This document shows, piece by piece, positions 50,796 through 61,521 of a DNA stretch of 64,000 nt. Source of the DNA: Corticium candelabrum (taxonomy: Eukaryota; Porifera; Homoscleromorpha; Homosclerophorida; Plakinidae); assembly GCF_963422355.1 (NCBI RefSeq), contig NC_085085.1, forward strand, positions 6,921,733 through 6,985,732. The letters are read 5' to 3'. Below the pieces are notes generated by a model that saw only the letters and a program-made list of their open reading frames with translations, made no database searches and had not been told where the DNA came from. The translations under genes and the position numbers were made by a program. Each line of letters starts with the position of its first letter. The first letter of the stretch is position 1.

Positions 50796-52192
50796 ATGGC
50801 CGGTAATTATTAAAGTAACCTTCTTTGTTGTGTATTAGTAGTATTGACGAAGGTTATTAGTGTCTCCCACAGATCTAGAAAGGGATCATTTTAAATTATC
50901 AGGTTGTGTTGTGTCGAGAGTTAACTGCAAAATTGTCAATGCATTAAGTTTGCCTGACACATGCATATAGGGCATGCAAATGGATGCCATTTACTATTTC
51001 CAACAACTCGTAGGTTAAGTTTGAGAAGCACGAGAGAAAGGTTTTGGAGTTTGTAAGCAATAATTGTCTATCTATCGTTGATTTTGATACTTATAAGGCT
51101 GACAATGACTTTGTGACATATCTCAGCATAAATTAAAGACTGTGCAATTAACTGTAGACGGTAGCAAGAACAGTTGCAACTATGATGAAACGCCAACTTT
51201 TCATCTAGAGTTCTGTGGAATGAAGAAGACTAACCAAGAATTCGTGCAGTCTACCTTCTAACTTAATTAAAAAGTCAGTTGTTGTTACAAAGTCATAAAT
51301 TATCGGCTGTTTTTTTGCATGGGATTGTAGATCGATGCAAACCATATGGAATTTTATTAAGTTGGGATTGACTTATCAGATGACTATTGTACTGGAGAAG
51401 AGGATATACAGAAGAACACTTGGGCTTTTGAACAGAGCCAGTCTAAAATTAAGTGAAGTTTTCAGCCAGAATAGGAAATATTTTGACAGAAACTTGGACC
51501 TAGTGCGCATGTCAAGCAGCATCCCTTACTGTGGTGATCGAGCAACCCATTGCTCTAGTGATCTCACAAAGTAAGCTGTTCTATTCTAGAGATACAGTAT
51601 AAGCATTCAAACTTGTCTCAGTTTGTGGAAAACAATTGCTTTTACGTTTTGATGAAAATAATGTAAACGTTAATTAAGAGTCATCTTCCTGAATATTTGT
51701 GGTAATCCAAGGCATGCAAAGAGATTGACAATTGAACCATCCAGTTGATTGATATTTCTCATTTTGCTTGATTTACTGTTCTCTTTGTCATGAGCATAGA
51801 TTTGCAATACCTCTTAAAGTCTCACTTAATTCCATGCTCTACAACTGTAAACTCTGTTCCTACAAGATGTAGAAGAACTTATGAATTGAAACATGTATAC
51901 CAACAACCACATATCTGTGTGTACATTGTACTCTTTTTGTTCAGATGTAAGAAGCCACAAACTGTTCTGTCACAATACAAGACCTAAACGACCAGCTGAC
52001 TTTGTGAGCCCATTTTCTTCCCCCGATAGCTGGTCCACACTTCAAAAGTCATCGATTACACGTGACATAATCAACACATCTTATACAGTGTTGTTACCAT
52101 TACAATGTTCTACTTCACATTTTCAAAGTACATACACTACAGTTGTGGGACAAATACCACAGGTGAACCAAATGCTTGACCAAGTCTGTTAG
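50796..52192 (+). CDS. Unidentified multi-exon gene divergent from CHMP7
   Basis: Several coding-like pieces with good splice borders lie here, but I could not join all in frame. An ATG at 50796 (ATGGCCG/GTAATT) links in phase to 50873-50902 (DLERDHFKLS). Further open pieces are VKFEKHERKVLEF (from 51016, acceptor CTCGTAG) and an exon from about 51332 (acceptor GATTGTAG; TIWNFIKLGLTYQMTIVLEK, LDLVRMSSSIPYCGD) to the donor at 51569/51570. The last joins in phase to an exon starting 51946 (CKKPQTVLSQYKT then stop) or, in another frame, to a longer Ser/Thr-rich end at 52192. The family is unknown to me. The position, about 300 bp from the CHMP7 start on the other strand, suggests a shared promoter. 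Confidence 0.4.
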
Positions 52193-52587
52193 CGAGAACT
52201 CGTAACCATAGATTTCTGATATCTATGACCAACAAACACAATAGCAGCAAAGTTCAATGAATGAAAGTTTGAGCCCGTGAGTCAAACAGTTTTCACATCA
52301 TCGTGACAAGACTACAGCAATAAATTGTTGACCATTCATTGCAACTTCAAATCACACACTAGCAACAAAGTGTGTCTAAGCAGTTAATTCTCAAAAGCGT
52401 CCTAGCAAGAAATGAGCAGATAAAGCAACAACTGGTGCACCAGTTGGAATGCCAGGATATGGTCCAGAAGAGCCAGCTATGTCAATATGAGAGTAGGGAA
52501 GTGGTCGCTCTGAATCAATTCCATGCTAAACACAAGCAATGTCCTAAACACACAGGCATGCACGCACTCATGCACACATGCACACAT

Positions 52588-52589
<2 letters not shown>

Positions 52590-52668
<79 letters not shown>
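52590..52668. repeat. (CA)n microsatellite
   Basis: About 79 bp of CA directly before a GAGAGA run and the polypurine tract. Confidence 0.95.
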
Positions 52669-52670
<2 letters not shown>

Positions 52671-52675
52671 AACAT

Positions 52676-53193
52676 GAGAGAGAGAGAGGGGGGGAGGTGG
52701 AGGTGGAGGCGAAGGAGGAGGGGAGGGGAGGGGAAGGGGGAGGATGTTGGGAGGGGAGATGATGGAAGGGAAGGGGAGGGGGAGGAGGAGGAGGGAGAGG
52801 AGGAGGGGGACGAGGAGGGGGAGGAGGAGGGGGACGAGGAGGGGGAGGAGGAGGACGAGGAGGGGGAGGAGGAGGAGGAGGAGGGGGAAGAGGAGGAGGA
52901 GGAGGAGGAGGAGGAGGGGAAGGGGAGGAGGAGGAGGAGGGGAAGGGGAGGAGGAGGAGGAGGAGGAGGAGGAGGGGAAGGGGAGGAGGAGGAGGAGGGG
53001 AAGGGGAGGAGGAGGAGGAGGAGGAGGAGGAGGGGAAGGGGGGAGGAGGAGGAGGAGGAGGAGGGGAAGGGGAGGAGGAGGAGGAGGAGGGGAAGGGGAG
53101 GAGGAGGATGGGAGGATGATGGGAGGGGAGGGGAGAGGAGGGGGAGGAGGAGGGGAGGGGAGGAGGAGGGGAGGAGGAGGGGAGGGGAGGAGG
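52676..53193. repeat. Polypurine (GGA/GGGGA)n tract
   Basis: About 518 bp almost wholly of G and A on the plus strand, built of GGA and GGGGA units with a few T or C interruptions. It runs into the assembly gap, so its true length is unknown. Such tracts can form triplex (H-DNA) and stall polymerases. It lies where the 3' end of the aminopeptidase gene should be, and it creates long false Glu/Gly/Arg- or Pro/Leu/Ser-rich frames. Confidence 0.95.
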
Positions 53194-53393
53194 NNNNNNN
53201 NNNNNNNNNNNNNNNNNNNNNNNNNNNNNNNNNNNNNNNNNNNNNNNNNNNNNNNNNNNNNNNNNNNNNNNNNNNNNNNNNNNNNNNNNNNNNNNNNNNN
53301 NNNNNNNNNNNNNNNNNNNNNNNNNNNNNNNNNNNNNNNNNNNNNNNNNNNNNNNNNNNNNNNNNNNNNNNNNNNNNNNNNNNNNNNNNNNNN
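53194..53393. other. Assembly gap (200 N)
   Basis: Exactly 200 N, a placeholder length. It hides the last residues of the M17 aminopeptidase and its stop codon. Confidence 0.99.
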
Positions 53394-56300
53394 ACTACTC
53401 AATAGACCGACCTTATCCAAGCCTGAAGCCCTGATCAGAAATGCAGCTGGATACTGGTGGCCACGTGGAGTTATTTGTTGATGGCTGATTATTTGCCTGC
53501 AGGACATCCTCATACACAGACTTGCCAGCTACAAAGTCATAGTCCTACAAGACACCATCACTTAATTAAACACACTACCTTAAACTAGTCTCGTGTAGCC
53601 AAACCCTTCCCCACCCTCATACTTCCTTTCTCGCTGGAAGTATGGAGGGCTAGAAGAATGGAGGGCTAGAAGTATGGAGGGATAGAAGTATGGAGGGCTA
53701 GAAGTATGAGGGTGAAAAGGTCTGCAACACCAGACTAACCTTAAGACAAACAAAAAGCCTATTAAGCTATGCAAGTATTAAAACAATTTGTACAAGCAAT
53801 AACAATAAATGTAGATCAATAAGCCACTTGTTCAGTAGTTCAATTTAAATCAATAGCTAATGTCTGTAGTCAAAGTACATAAAATGATTGCCACATCACA
53901 CCATCTATCTGAAAACAACTTGGATTAAATGTACTTCCTCAAATTCAGTTACAGTCTATTGTTTCTTTTATTATTATAACAGTGTAAAGAAGCATCAAAA
54001 GACATAAGACTACGTAGTAAGTGCATATTTTCATAATCCAGTGACCCTGATGTCACTAGCTTGGATAGTAAACAGATACAAAACAAATGTATATAGAATA
54101 TCTGCAACATTGATAGTTACATCGACATATTTATCTAAACCCACCACCTAAAGTTGTATATACTTCAATATTATTATGAAAAATATTTGAGCAAAATGAC
54201 AATCTCAAATGATGAGACCACAAAACCAGAGTCCCATTGGTTGAAGCTACACCACTATATTTCAAATATGCAGATAACAACATTGAAATATGCACACATG
54301 ATCAACAACTATTACTTTAATACGTCATGAAACACTTGTTTCAGTTATTTGTACAAAAACCTGGAACTAGACCAAACATGCACCTGTCAATCCATGATAG
54401 GTATCCTTAGTGATAGCCATTCTTGTCTATAGACAAACTGCCTCATCCATGTTATTCATTACTAATTAAGCCAGTGACTTGACACTGTCTTTACCAAATC
54501 AGTATAGCTAGCTAGCAACATTGCTCTAAAGTGAAATGCAATACATAGTCAAATGACACTTTAGAAAGTATAGACACAGTAGTGTGTCCATGCGCACATA
54601 ATAATCCAATAACAGAGGAAAATGCAAAAGTTGCTTGTGGCAAAGATGTTCATCAATCTGGGCTACCAATTGACCTTTCACTTCTTAACCTAACACAAGT
54701 ATGCTTCACTGACCCCTTTGTTAAGCAAACCTATAAATAGCATATGCAATAAGGCCTTTCTCCAGTATGTGACTACATGAGCCATGAGGCCATAATTAAT
54801 GCACAAAAGTGATCAACTAAAGCTGCAATAGTTGACTAGTACCATTCAGTGTACATGTTGCTGCACCAAAACCACAAAACAGTGTTCCACAATGTCAGGA
54901 CCACCTATAACCCAAACCTTCAATTGAAACAGATCATCAATTGTAGTCAACAAATACTTCCAATGCCTTACTATCTAGTTCAAACAAACTATTACTATAG
55001 GTTCTAGTCTAGTAACATTTTATCCCATAATTAAGTACCAAGTAGCATTTTAAAGTTGCAAAATTGTACACTTGACGAAAGTCAGATCATACTCAACTCT
55101 ACTCAAACACGACCTAAACAAAAAATTTTGAGCCATTGCTATTTGCTATATCAGCAACCTATAAAATTTGCCAGGTACAGACAAAAGCACCAACTGCAAT
55201 TATCAAGATTATTTTAGCTAAGACACTCCTTGTACACTCAACAGCAAACGCTTTCACACACAGGGTATACAATTTCCCAACTATAAACAAGTACTCATCT
55301 ACTCATGTGCACTTGAAAAAGAATGGCAGTAGCAACGTTTGTCCACCACTAAAAAAACAACTACAACATTCTGGATCACAATTTTATCAGTTTAGCCACT
55401 TTTGAAACATGCACCTAAAAGTCTACATAAATCTGAATTCCTGTTGCATCACTGCCACAAAGCTGTTACTTCAGGCAACTTATTTATTGGTTCCATCACC
55501 AGCATGTTTCAATACTTGCCTGTACCTTCAGGCTGCCAGACTTAGTATAAAAATACTGCTAAACACCTACTACATACACATACAATCATACATGCACGCA
55601 CATACACATACACAGAGGCACTGACGCACACACCCACACATGCATAAATCACAAATGTGTACACTGTGTGTCTTGCTCTCTTTAAAATGACAACAAAAAT
55701 AACTTAGGTCACCTCTCGTCTGATAGTAGAAACCTCAAATGGATCTCCCATCATATCTCCAGCTAAGCAAAAAAATCAGAAACACAAACATTCACATTCA
55801 ATCATGCAAGTAATTGCCAACCATCTTGCACTCTTGCAGCAGTTTTGAGTTTAGCTGCTGGTCCATTGTCTAAAATGATTGAATATGCTGGACCCATTGC
55901 TCTTACAGCATGTCCTGTGAGTGTTGCTATAGTAAGCAAATGAGTTGGATTTGGCTCCTGGAGTGCCCTTTCCTTGGCATGGCACAAAACATCAGCCATA
56001 GCCATACGGCCTTCTGCATCTGTGTTGCCAATGCGAACGCGAACACCAGCCCGTGACTTGATAATTTCATCAGACACATAGCAATCTTAAAAAACATACA
56101 AGATTAAGACATGAAAATAATGTTCTCCTTAGATTGAACAAAACACATAAGTTCAAATACACTTGTAAAATTAACAATGACAACAACAACAATAACAACA
56201 ACAACAACAAGCTGTGGTTAGCAACAATGGTTACTGCATCAAGGTTTGTGTCACAAAGAAAATCAAGAACATGTGTTTATTTCTCATGTTTATTGATATT

Positions 56301-58140
56301 GTGCACAAGCCAAGACTTGTTTCTGTGGTTGGGGAGTTTTTATTGATCTGGTCAACAATCCATTGATAACAATGATTCAGTGCTTTCCTAGCTGGTTCAT
56401 TCACCCACTACATGTAATGCGTCAAAGGTTGTGGCTACCATCAATCTGCATTGATCTGGCTAGTCACATTGATCACAACAAGAACTGGACTGCACAAAAA
56501 CATGTACAATGTTGGGCTTACCTGCCAGATTGGCAGGTGCCCAGATGGGGTAAAGACCCTAATCGCCCATCACGGAAGAACAGAATGATATACAACGACA
56601 ATAATAACAACTGTTCTATAAATATAAACAACAAGCCATGCAGTCCAACCTGTTCCTACACTATTCCTGACCATAGACATGTAACCAACTGCCTTTATTC
56701 GTTTTGGTTTTAGAACAGAAAGTACTTGAAAGAATCCTGCAACAGCAGCAGCTCCACACTTGTCTCTAAAAAAGTCATTATAAATCAAAGCATGATTAAA
56801 TGTGCAGCAAATATAGTTATCTATCAAAGTTGCAATCACATTTAATTAATTAATAAAAAGAGTTAAATAATTTTCAAATCTAATTAGTTAATTAGGTAAA
56901 CAGCTGTAATAATTACCATCTGATAAAAACTAAATTATGTCAAACTGCAACTGTCCAGTTTGTTGTACTGATAAAAGAACTCTCTGTTTCTCTCATTTAA
57001 CATTAAAGGCTTAATTTGATAACAAATGTTCAGTGTGTAATTCGATAATCATGACAAAGGCTAATTTTCAACGTACATACAAACATACATACCTATTACC
57101 TTACTCTTGCATATTACTAATTCAATACATCACAAAAATTACAAAACCTGTGCATTCCAGCCATTACACCACCAGCTTTGATATCTGCTCCACCAGTATC
57201 ATAAGTCACACCCTATAGTGCATAGTAAACAGAAACATTTGTACAAATGCTAACAAAGCTTGATAAGTAATTAGCATACCTTTCCAACCAGAAACAGAGT
57301 CAAGTCAGTTGGTCCTTCGCCAACATACTGCAATTCAATTACTCGAGCTGCATGTCTGTTAACAGCTAATTCAAAATAAAATTATGAATATGTTCGTTTA
57401 GACATCTCAATTAATTACACTAAAACCTTAGGCCGTGTTTCCACTAGCTGCACCTTAAACTAGTTTAGCTTAAACGCATTTAAAAACTAAACCAGTTCAA
57501 GAAAGCAACTGTTTCCACTAGAAACTTGCACATCCGGGATGTACAAAACAAACTGTGCATGAACACCCTAGTTTGAAGCATTGGGCTGCTCTGTCGTCAA
57601 GTCAGAGCAACTGTTGGTTGTCACTGATTCGGCATCTGCTGGTAGGAGTTTGCATGACGATGACCAAGAACACCGTCTTCTCTCTCTCTCCGTAGCTGCT
57701 GATTTCTTTCCCCAAGTTAGCGACCCTTACATCTTCTAGGGCAATCCTATCCCAGTAAAATAGTCAATATTATCCAAGAGAGCGTTGTCAGAAGCCATCT
57801 AAAATAGCGCACTGCTGTCACGTGACAGTTAAACCTAAACCACTTCGCTAAACCTACTTTGAAGTAGGTTTAAGAAAGCGGTTTAGGTTTAAAATATAAC
57901 TGGTTTAGTGCAGGTGGAAACAGGTCAATTCTTAAACCAGTTTAGCTTAAACCACTTGTTAAACCGGTTTAGGCTCTAGTGGAAACGCGCCCTTAGATAG
58001 TGGTACACTAAACTTTAACCAACAAGGATAGAATATCCTTTGCCAGTAGCTAATGCAAGACCACAACATTTGCACAGTGTGATCAACATAGATCTGTAAA
58101 CTTAAACACAACAACAAGTGTGTCTGCAACTATATGTGGC

Positions 58141-58234
<94 letters not shown>

Positions 58235-61200
58235 TGCACACACACACACGCATGCACACACATGCACACATGCACGCACATGCACACACACACACACACG
58301 CATACACGCATGCATGCACACATGCACACATGCACGCACATGCACACACGCATGCACATGCAGACACACACACACACACACACATGCTCAACAATAACAA
58401 CAACAACAACAACAACAACAACAAAAACCAAGCTGCATCTCCACGTAAACTCGGTAACAAATTCAAAGTGTGCACACCACCACATGCATCTAATAGAAAC
58501 TCTGTCATTTCAAAATGTCACCAGCAAGTTGTTGCTGTGATCCTACCTACCTCTCTTTAATAGACAACAATATAATTCAAAACAGCTTTCATTAAATGAG
58601 ACTTCAAAAAATACTGTAATCCATTACTAAAATAAAGAATCAATAAAATTCAAACCACTAGTCACAAAAGGGTGAGTTTGTTACCTGAATTCTGTAAAAC
58701 TCAATATTTTCAACAATAAAAGGCCAATGGTAGATCTAGATCCCAAAACTTTGGTAGCACACAAATTTCTGTTGGTTAATTAAATAACAGAGAAATGCTT
58801 CAACGCTATGCCTTTTAATTGGCTCAAGAAAACACCATGCATATAAATAAAACACGACTTCATTATAGTAAACCTATAGCTTTGCTGAAGCACTATGTAT
58901 AAGTATCCACCCTTTCACCCCTGACCCACACTAAACTATTAACCCCAATATAATATTACTACAAACATAAATAGTTTCAGTGGGATCTTAATTAATCTAA
59001 ATATTTCAGCATCACCAACAAATATACCAAACTAAAATGTCACTGGAATTTCTGGTTGTACAATATACATATTTCATGAAATAAATGTGTTAGTTGATCA
59101 TTACTTGCTGCACAACGGTTAACAGCACTCAGTAGTGGGTAGCATCTGTCTAGAACAACTGGATCAGAGAAAACCTTCACCTAAAAAGAAATAAATTCTC
59201 TTCACAATTTGTTTACAAAGCAATATATGTATCAAATCCTAATTACTGATTTGTACTACTGAAATGTCTCAAGCAACCAGGTAGCATGTCAATTCTATAC
59301 AAAAAGTTGATCAATTAATGCTAATTATATACAGTGCAAAAGCAGCATTACCAGCTTGACTTCTAAATATTCTATTAATAAATCTAAACGACATATTGTG
59401 TGTAGTCTAGTAAGATAACCTTTGTGCCCCCAACAAAATATGCAAAGTACAAGCACCACTTAGCACAGACTCTAATACCAGCTTCACACTAAATGATTTG
59501 ATTAGAGGCTGGCCGATGCTCATTTGGCCCTGTGCAAATGTGTTGAGTCAAGCTAAGTGCAATTAGCCCGTGCTACATTAGCCCAATCTAAACCATAAGG
59601 CCAATACACACAAAGCCTATTTCCTGCTGCCTATTCCCAGATTATTGTCAAAATAGCAAGCCGTAGCACAAGCATGCAAACTTCTCCTGGTAAAAACTAG
59701 ACTGATGTAAAGGTTAGAGTTTTGATTGACAGTATTGTCTTCTTCATGTGCTTGCACAAAGCATGTCAGATGCACCACCAAGTAGCCCGGATAGTATAAA
59801 CACGTCACCAATCATGCCAAATTGGCCAGGCTTGAGTCAATTTGGCTCAAGTCAAATTGTCTAGTCTAAAGCCGGTCTAAGTGTTTTCACAACACTAACA
59901 ATCAATATTTGACAATATTCATTATCTGCTGGAACAATGGTGCAAGCCAAAACTCACTAACATGAAATCTACCACTACTGATTTTGAGAATTGCCCTTAG
60001 ATCCAAAGCTTATAACATAGCAACCAGTTACAGGCTCAGGTAAAACACATTTAGCAGTATATATGAATGGCCAGCTGTCATCATGGTTGCCAGTGACAAG
60101 AGCATTGTAATAAACACCCAAAATTTTACAACAAATTTCACAAATCTGTCAGGCTTACTTGCCATCTTTATCTATACCTAGTGTCTAAGTTAAATTATTC
60201 TTTCACATGTTAGAAAAGCAAATCAACTGGTGAAATTCAATTTTGATGCTCAAGAGTCAAAGCATCGCCACGATGTTACAATAGCTTTGACCCTTGAGCA
60301 TCAAAATTGAATTTTGTTACCAATCTTCCTATATACCATGTCAACATTTTCATAAGCAAGTTGAGCATGCCTAAAACATCTGCGAATGCTGTGCAAAATG
60401 TGTAGCCTCTACAGTGCAATCACTAACTTCACCTGCACCACAGTGTTAGCAAAATTGTGAAGCACATAGTCAGCAACTCGCGGTGCAGCCATTCTTTCTG
60501 GATCTGACCCACCAATGTCTCGAGCAACAAAACGTCCACTTTCCAGACCAGCTGTCAACTGAGCTCCTTTGACGGCAGCTTCTTCTTTTTCTGACCAAAC
60601 ACCCAGTTGTTCCAACTTTGGAAATTTGTCAGGAAGATCTTCACGAATTTCCAATGGCTAAACAGAAGTATCGCCAGATAACAGGTGCATATTTATCTTC
60701 CATACTTCTATCTACCCTAACTGACCACAAATGCACTTACACAATAGAGGCCATGCATTACTCCCAGCACTGATACTAGCCAAGCTTGCTTAAATGGATA
60801 TCCAGGAGGAACAACCAGAAGTGGGCTCTTGCAGCCAGCCTTCATAGCACTGAACACAAACATATACATCTACATCACCTGCATGTAGATTGCACATATA
60901 TGTAGTTATTATATAGCAATGGATGTAAGCGATCCAATTAACAAACTGACCGTTTCACTGCTTTTTCTGCAGCATCACGATATCTTCGCACATCATCATA
61001 GTCTCGATTCACAGGACCAGTCGGTGAGTAAATCTGACATTACAGAGATAACAAATTAGCAAGACAAGTTGGTGGCTAAACTTGACAATCAGGAATTAAG
61101 CCACTTAAAAGACAATTAAATAACGTACACATAAATTATGAATGGATGCACAAGTAAGCAAATTGACAATTACAAACAAGTATTAAAATAAACAGAAGAA

Positions 61201-61521
61201 TTAACTGCATAAACTCTTACCAATCTCCTTGATGCCAAGCCAGTTAGCCCAACAACAGTAACATCATTACCAACACAATCATCAAGCTACAAACCAAGAT
61301 AAACATTAATTAGATTAAAAGCCCAAACTCACTGCTTACACAATATCTACAGCACACTGCAGATCTTTACCTGTTTGGCTTGTTCCAGCGGTGCTCTCAA
61401 AAACTCTAGTGGCCCAGTCAAGTTAGCTACACTATCAGTCACTAGCATCAATCCATCCCAATCACTAGAGTGTAAGTCGATTGTAGGAACCAAAGGGCAC
61501 GCCAGCCGACGTCCAACTGGC
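53394..61521 (-). CDS. M17 leucyl aminopeptidase (W07G4.4-type), both ends incomplete
   Basis: Thirteen exons fit: 61371-61521, 61221-61286, 60951-61033, 60741-60849, 60433-60657, 59105-59180, 58685-58691, 57280-57355, 57148-57212, 56650-56765, 55822-56085, 55713-55762, 53394-53544. The substrate-binding N-terminal part has GLESGRFVARDIGGSDPERM. The catalytic part keeps every metal and catalytic residue known for leucine aminopeptidase: VGKGVTYDTGGADIK (Lys, Asp, catalytic Lys), MHRDKCGAAA (Asp) and NTDAEGR (Asp, Glu, Arg). This is the metazoan M17 subfamily of C. elegans W07G4.4, a two-zinc exopeptidase removing N-terminal residues. The 7-nt exon is needed to link phase 1 to phase 2. In the last exon one extra base (about 53468-53478) shifts frame between VLQANNQPST and TPRGHQYPAAFL, beside the gap. 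The first exon is not found and may lie above 61521 or outside the window. Confidence 0.88.
53586..53737. mobile_element. Small MITE with internal 17-bp tandem repeat
   Basis: TAGTCTCGTGTAGCCAAACC at the left is mirrored by GGTCTGCAACACCAGACTA at the right. Between them GAAGTATGGAGGGCTA is repeated about five times (53636-53720). It lies in the last intron of the aminopeptidase gene. The left end resembles the motifs at 10121 and 20875. Confidence 0.7.
57431..57992. mobile_element. PIF/Harbinger-like MITE with TTA target duplication
   Basis: GGCCGTGTTTCCACTAG at the left is mirrored by CTAGTGGAAACGCGCCC at the right, flanked by TTA on both sides (57428-57430, 57993-57995), the 3-bp duplication typical of PIF/Harbinger. 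The interior repeats AAACCxGTTTA-type words and has a central hairpin (AACCTACTTTGAAGTAGGTT). No transposase. It lies in intron 7 of the aminopeptidase gene, just before exon 57280-57355. Confidence 0.8.
58143..58382. repeat. (CA)n and CATGCA-type compound microsatellite
   Basis: About 90 bp of pure CA followed by 150 bp of CA mixed with GCATGCA and GCACATGCA units, then (AAC)n at 58390-58425. It lies in the intron between the 7-nt exon and exon 57280-57355. Confidence 0.95.
59476..59877. mobile_element. MITE with ACCAGCTT ends
   Basis: ACCAGCTTCACACTAAATGA at the left is mirrored on the other strand at the right (ACCGGCTTTAGACTAGACAA). The arms continue with AATTTGA/TTTGAC and many TTGGC/GCCAA words. 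No coding capacity. It lies in intron 5 of the aminopeptidase gene. Confidence 0.6.
60234..60313. ncRNA. Near-perfect 30-bp intronic hairpin (candidate small-RNA precursor)
   Basis: Arm 60234-60263 and arm 60284-60313 are complementary at 29 of 30 positions, with a 20-nt loop. The arms include CAATTTTGATGCTCAAG and its complement. It lies in intron 5 of the aminopeptidase gene, so the gene's own transcript would fold into it. Size and shape fit a microRNA precursor, but a very small MITE would look the same. No homologous mature sequence is known to me. Confidence 0.35.

Noticed and set aside
52515..53513. Long Pro/Leu/Ser-rich or Glu/Gly/Arg-rich frames across the polypurine tract
   Set aside because: They are low-complexity translation of GGA/TCC repeats and run through the N gap. 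Only the end nearest 53394-53470 (TPRGHQYPAAFL) is real, as part of the aminopeptidase.
58083..58560. His/Thr- or Cys/Val-rich frames
   Set aside because: Translation of the CA/GT microsatellite on both strands.
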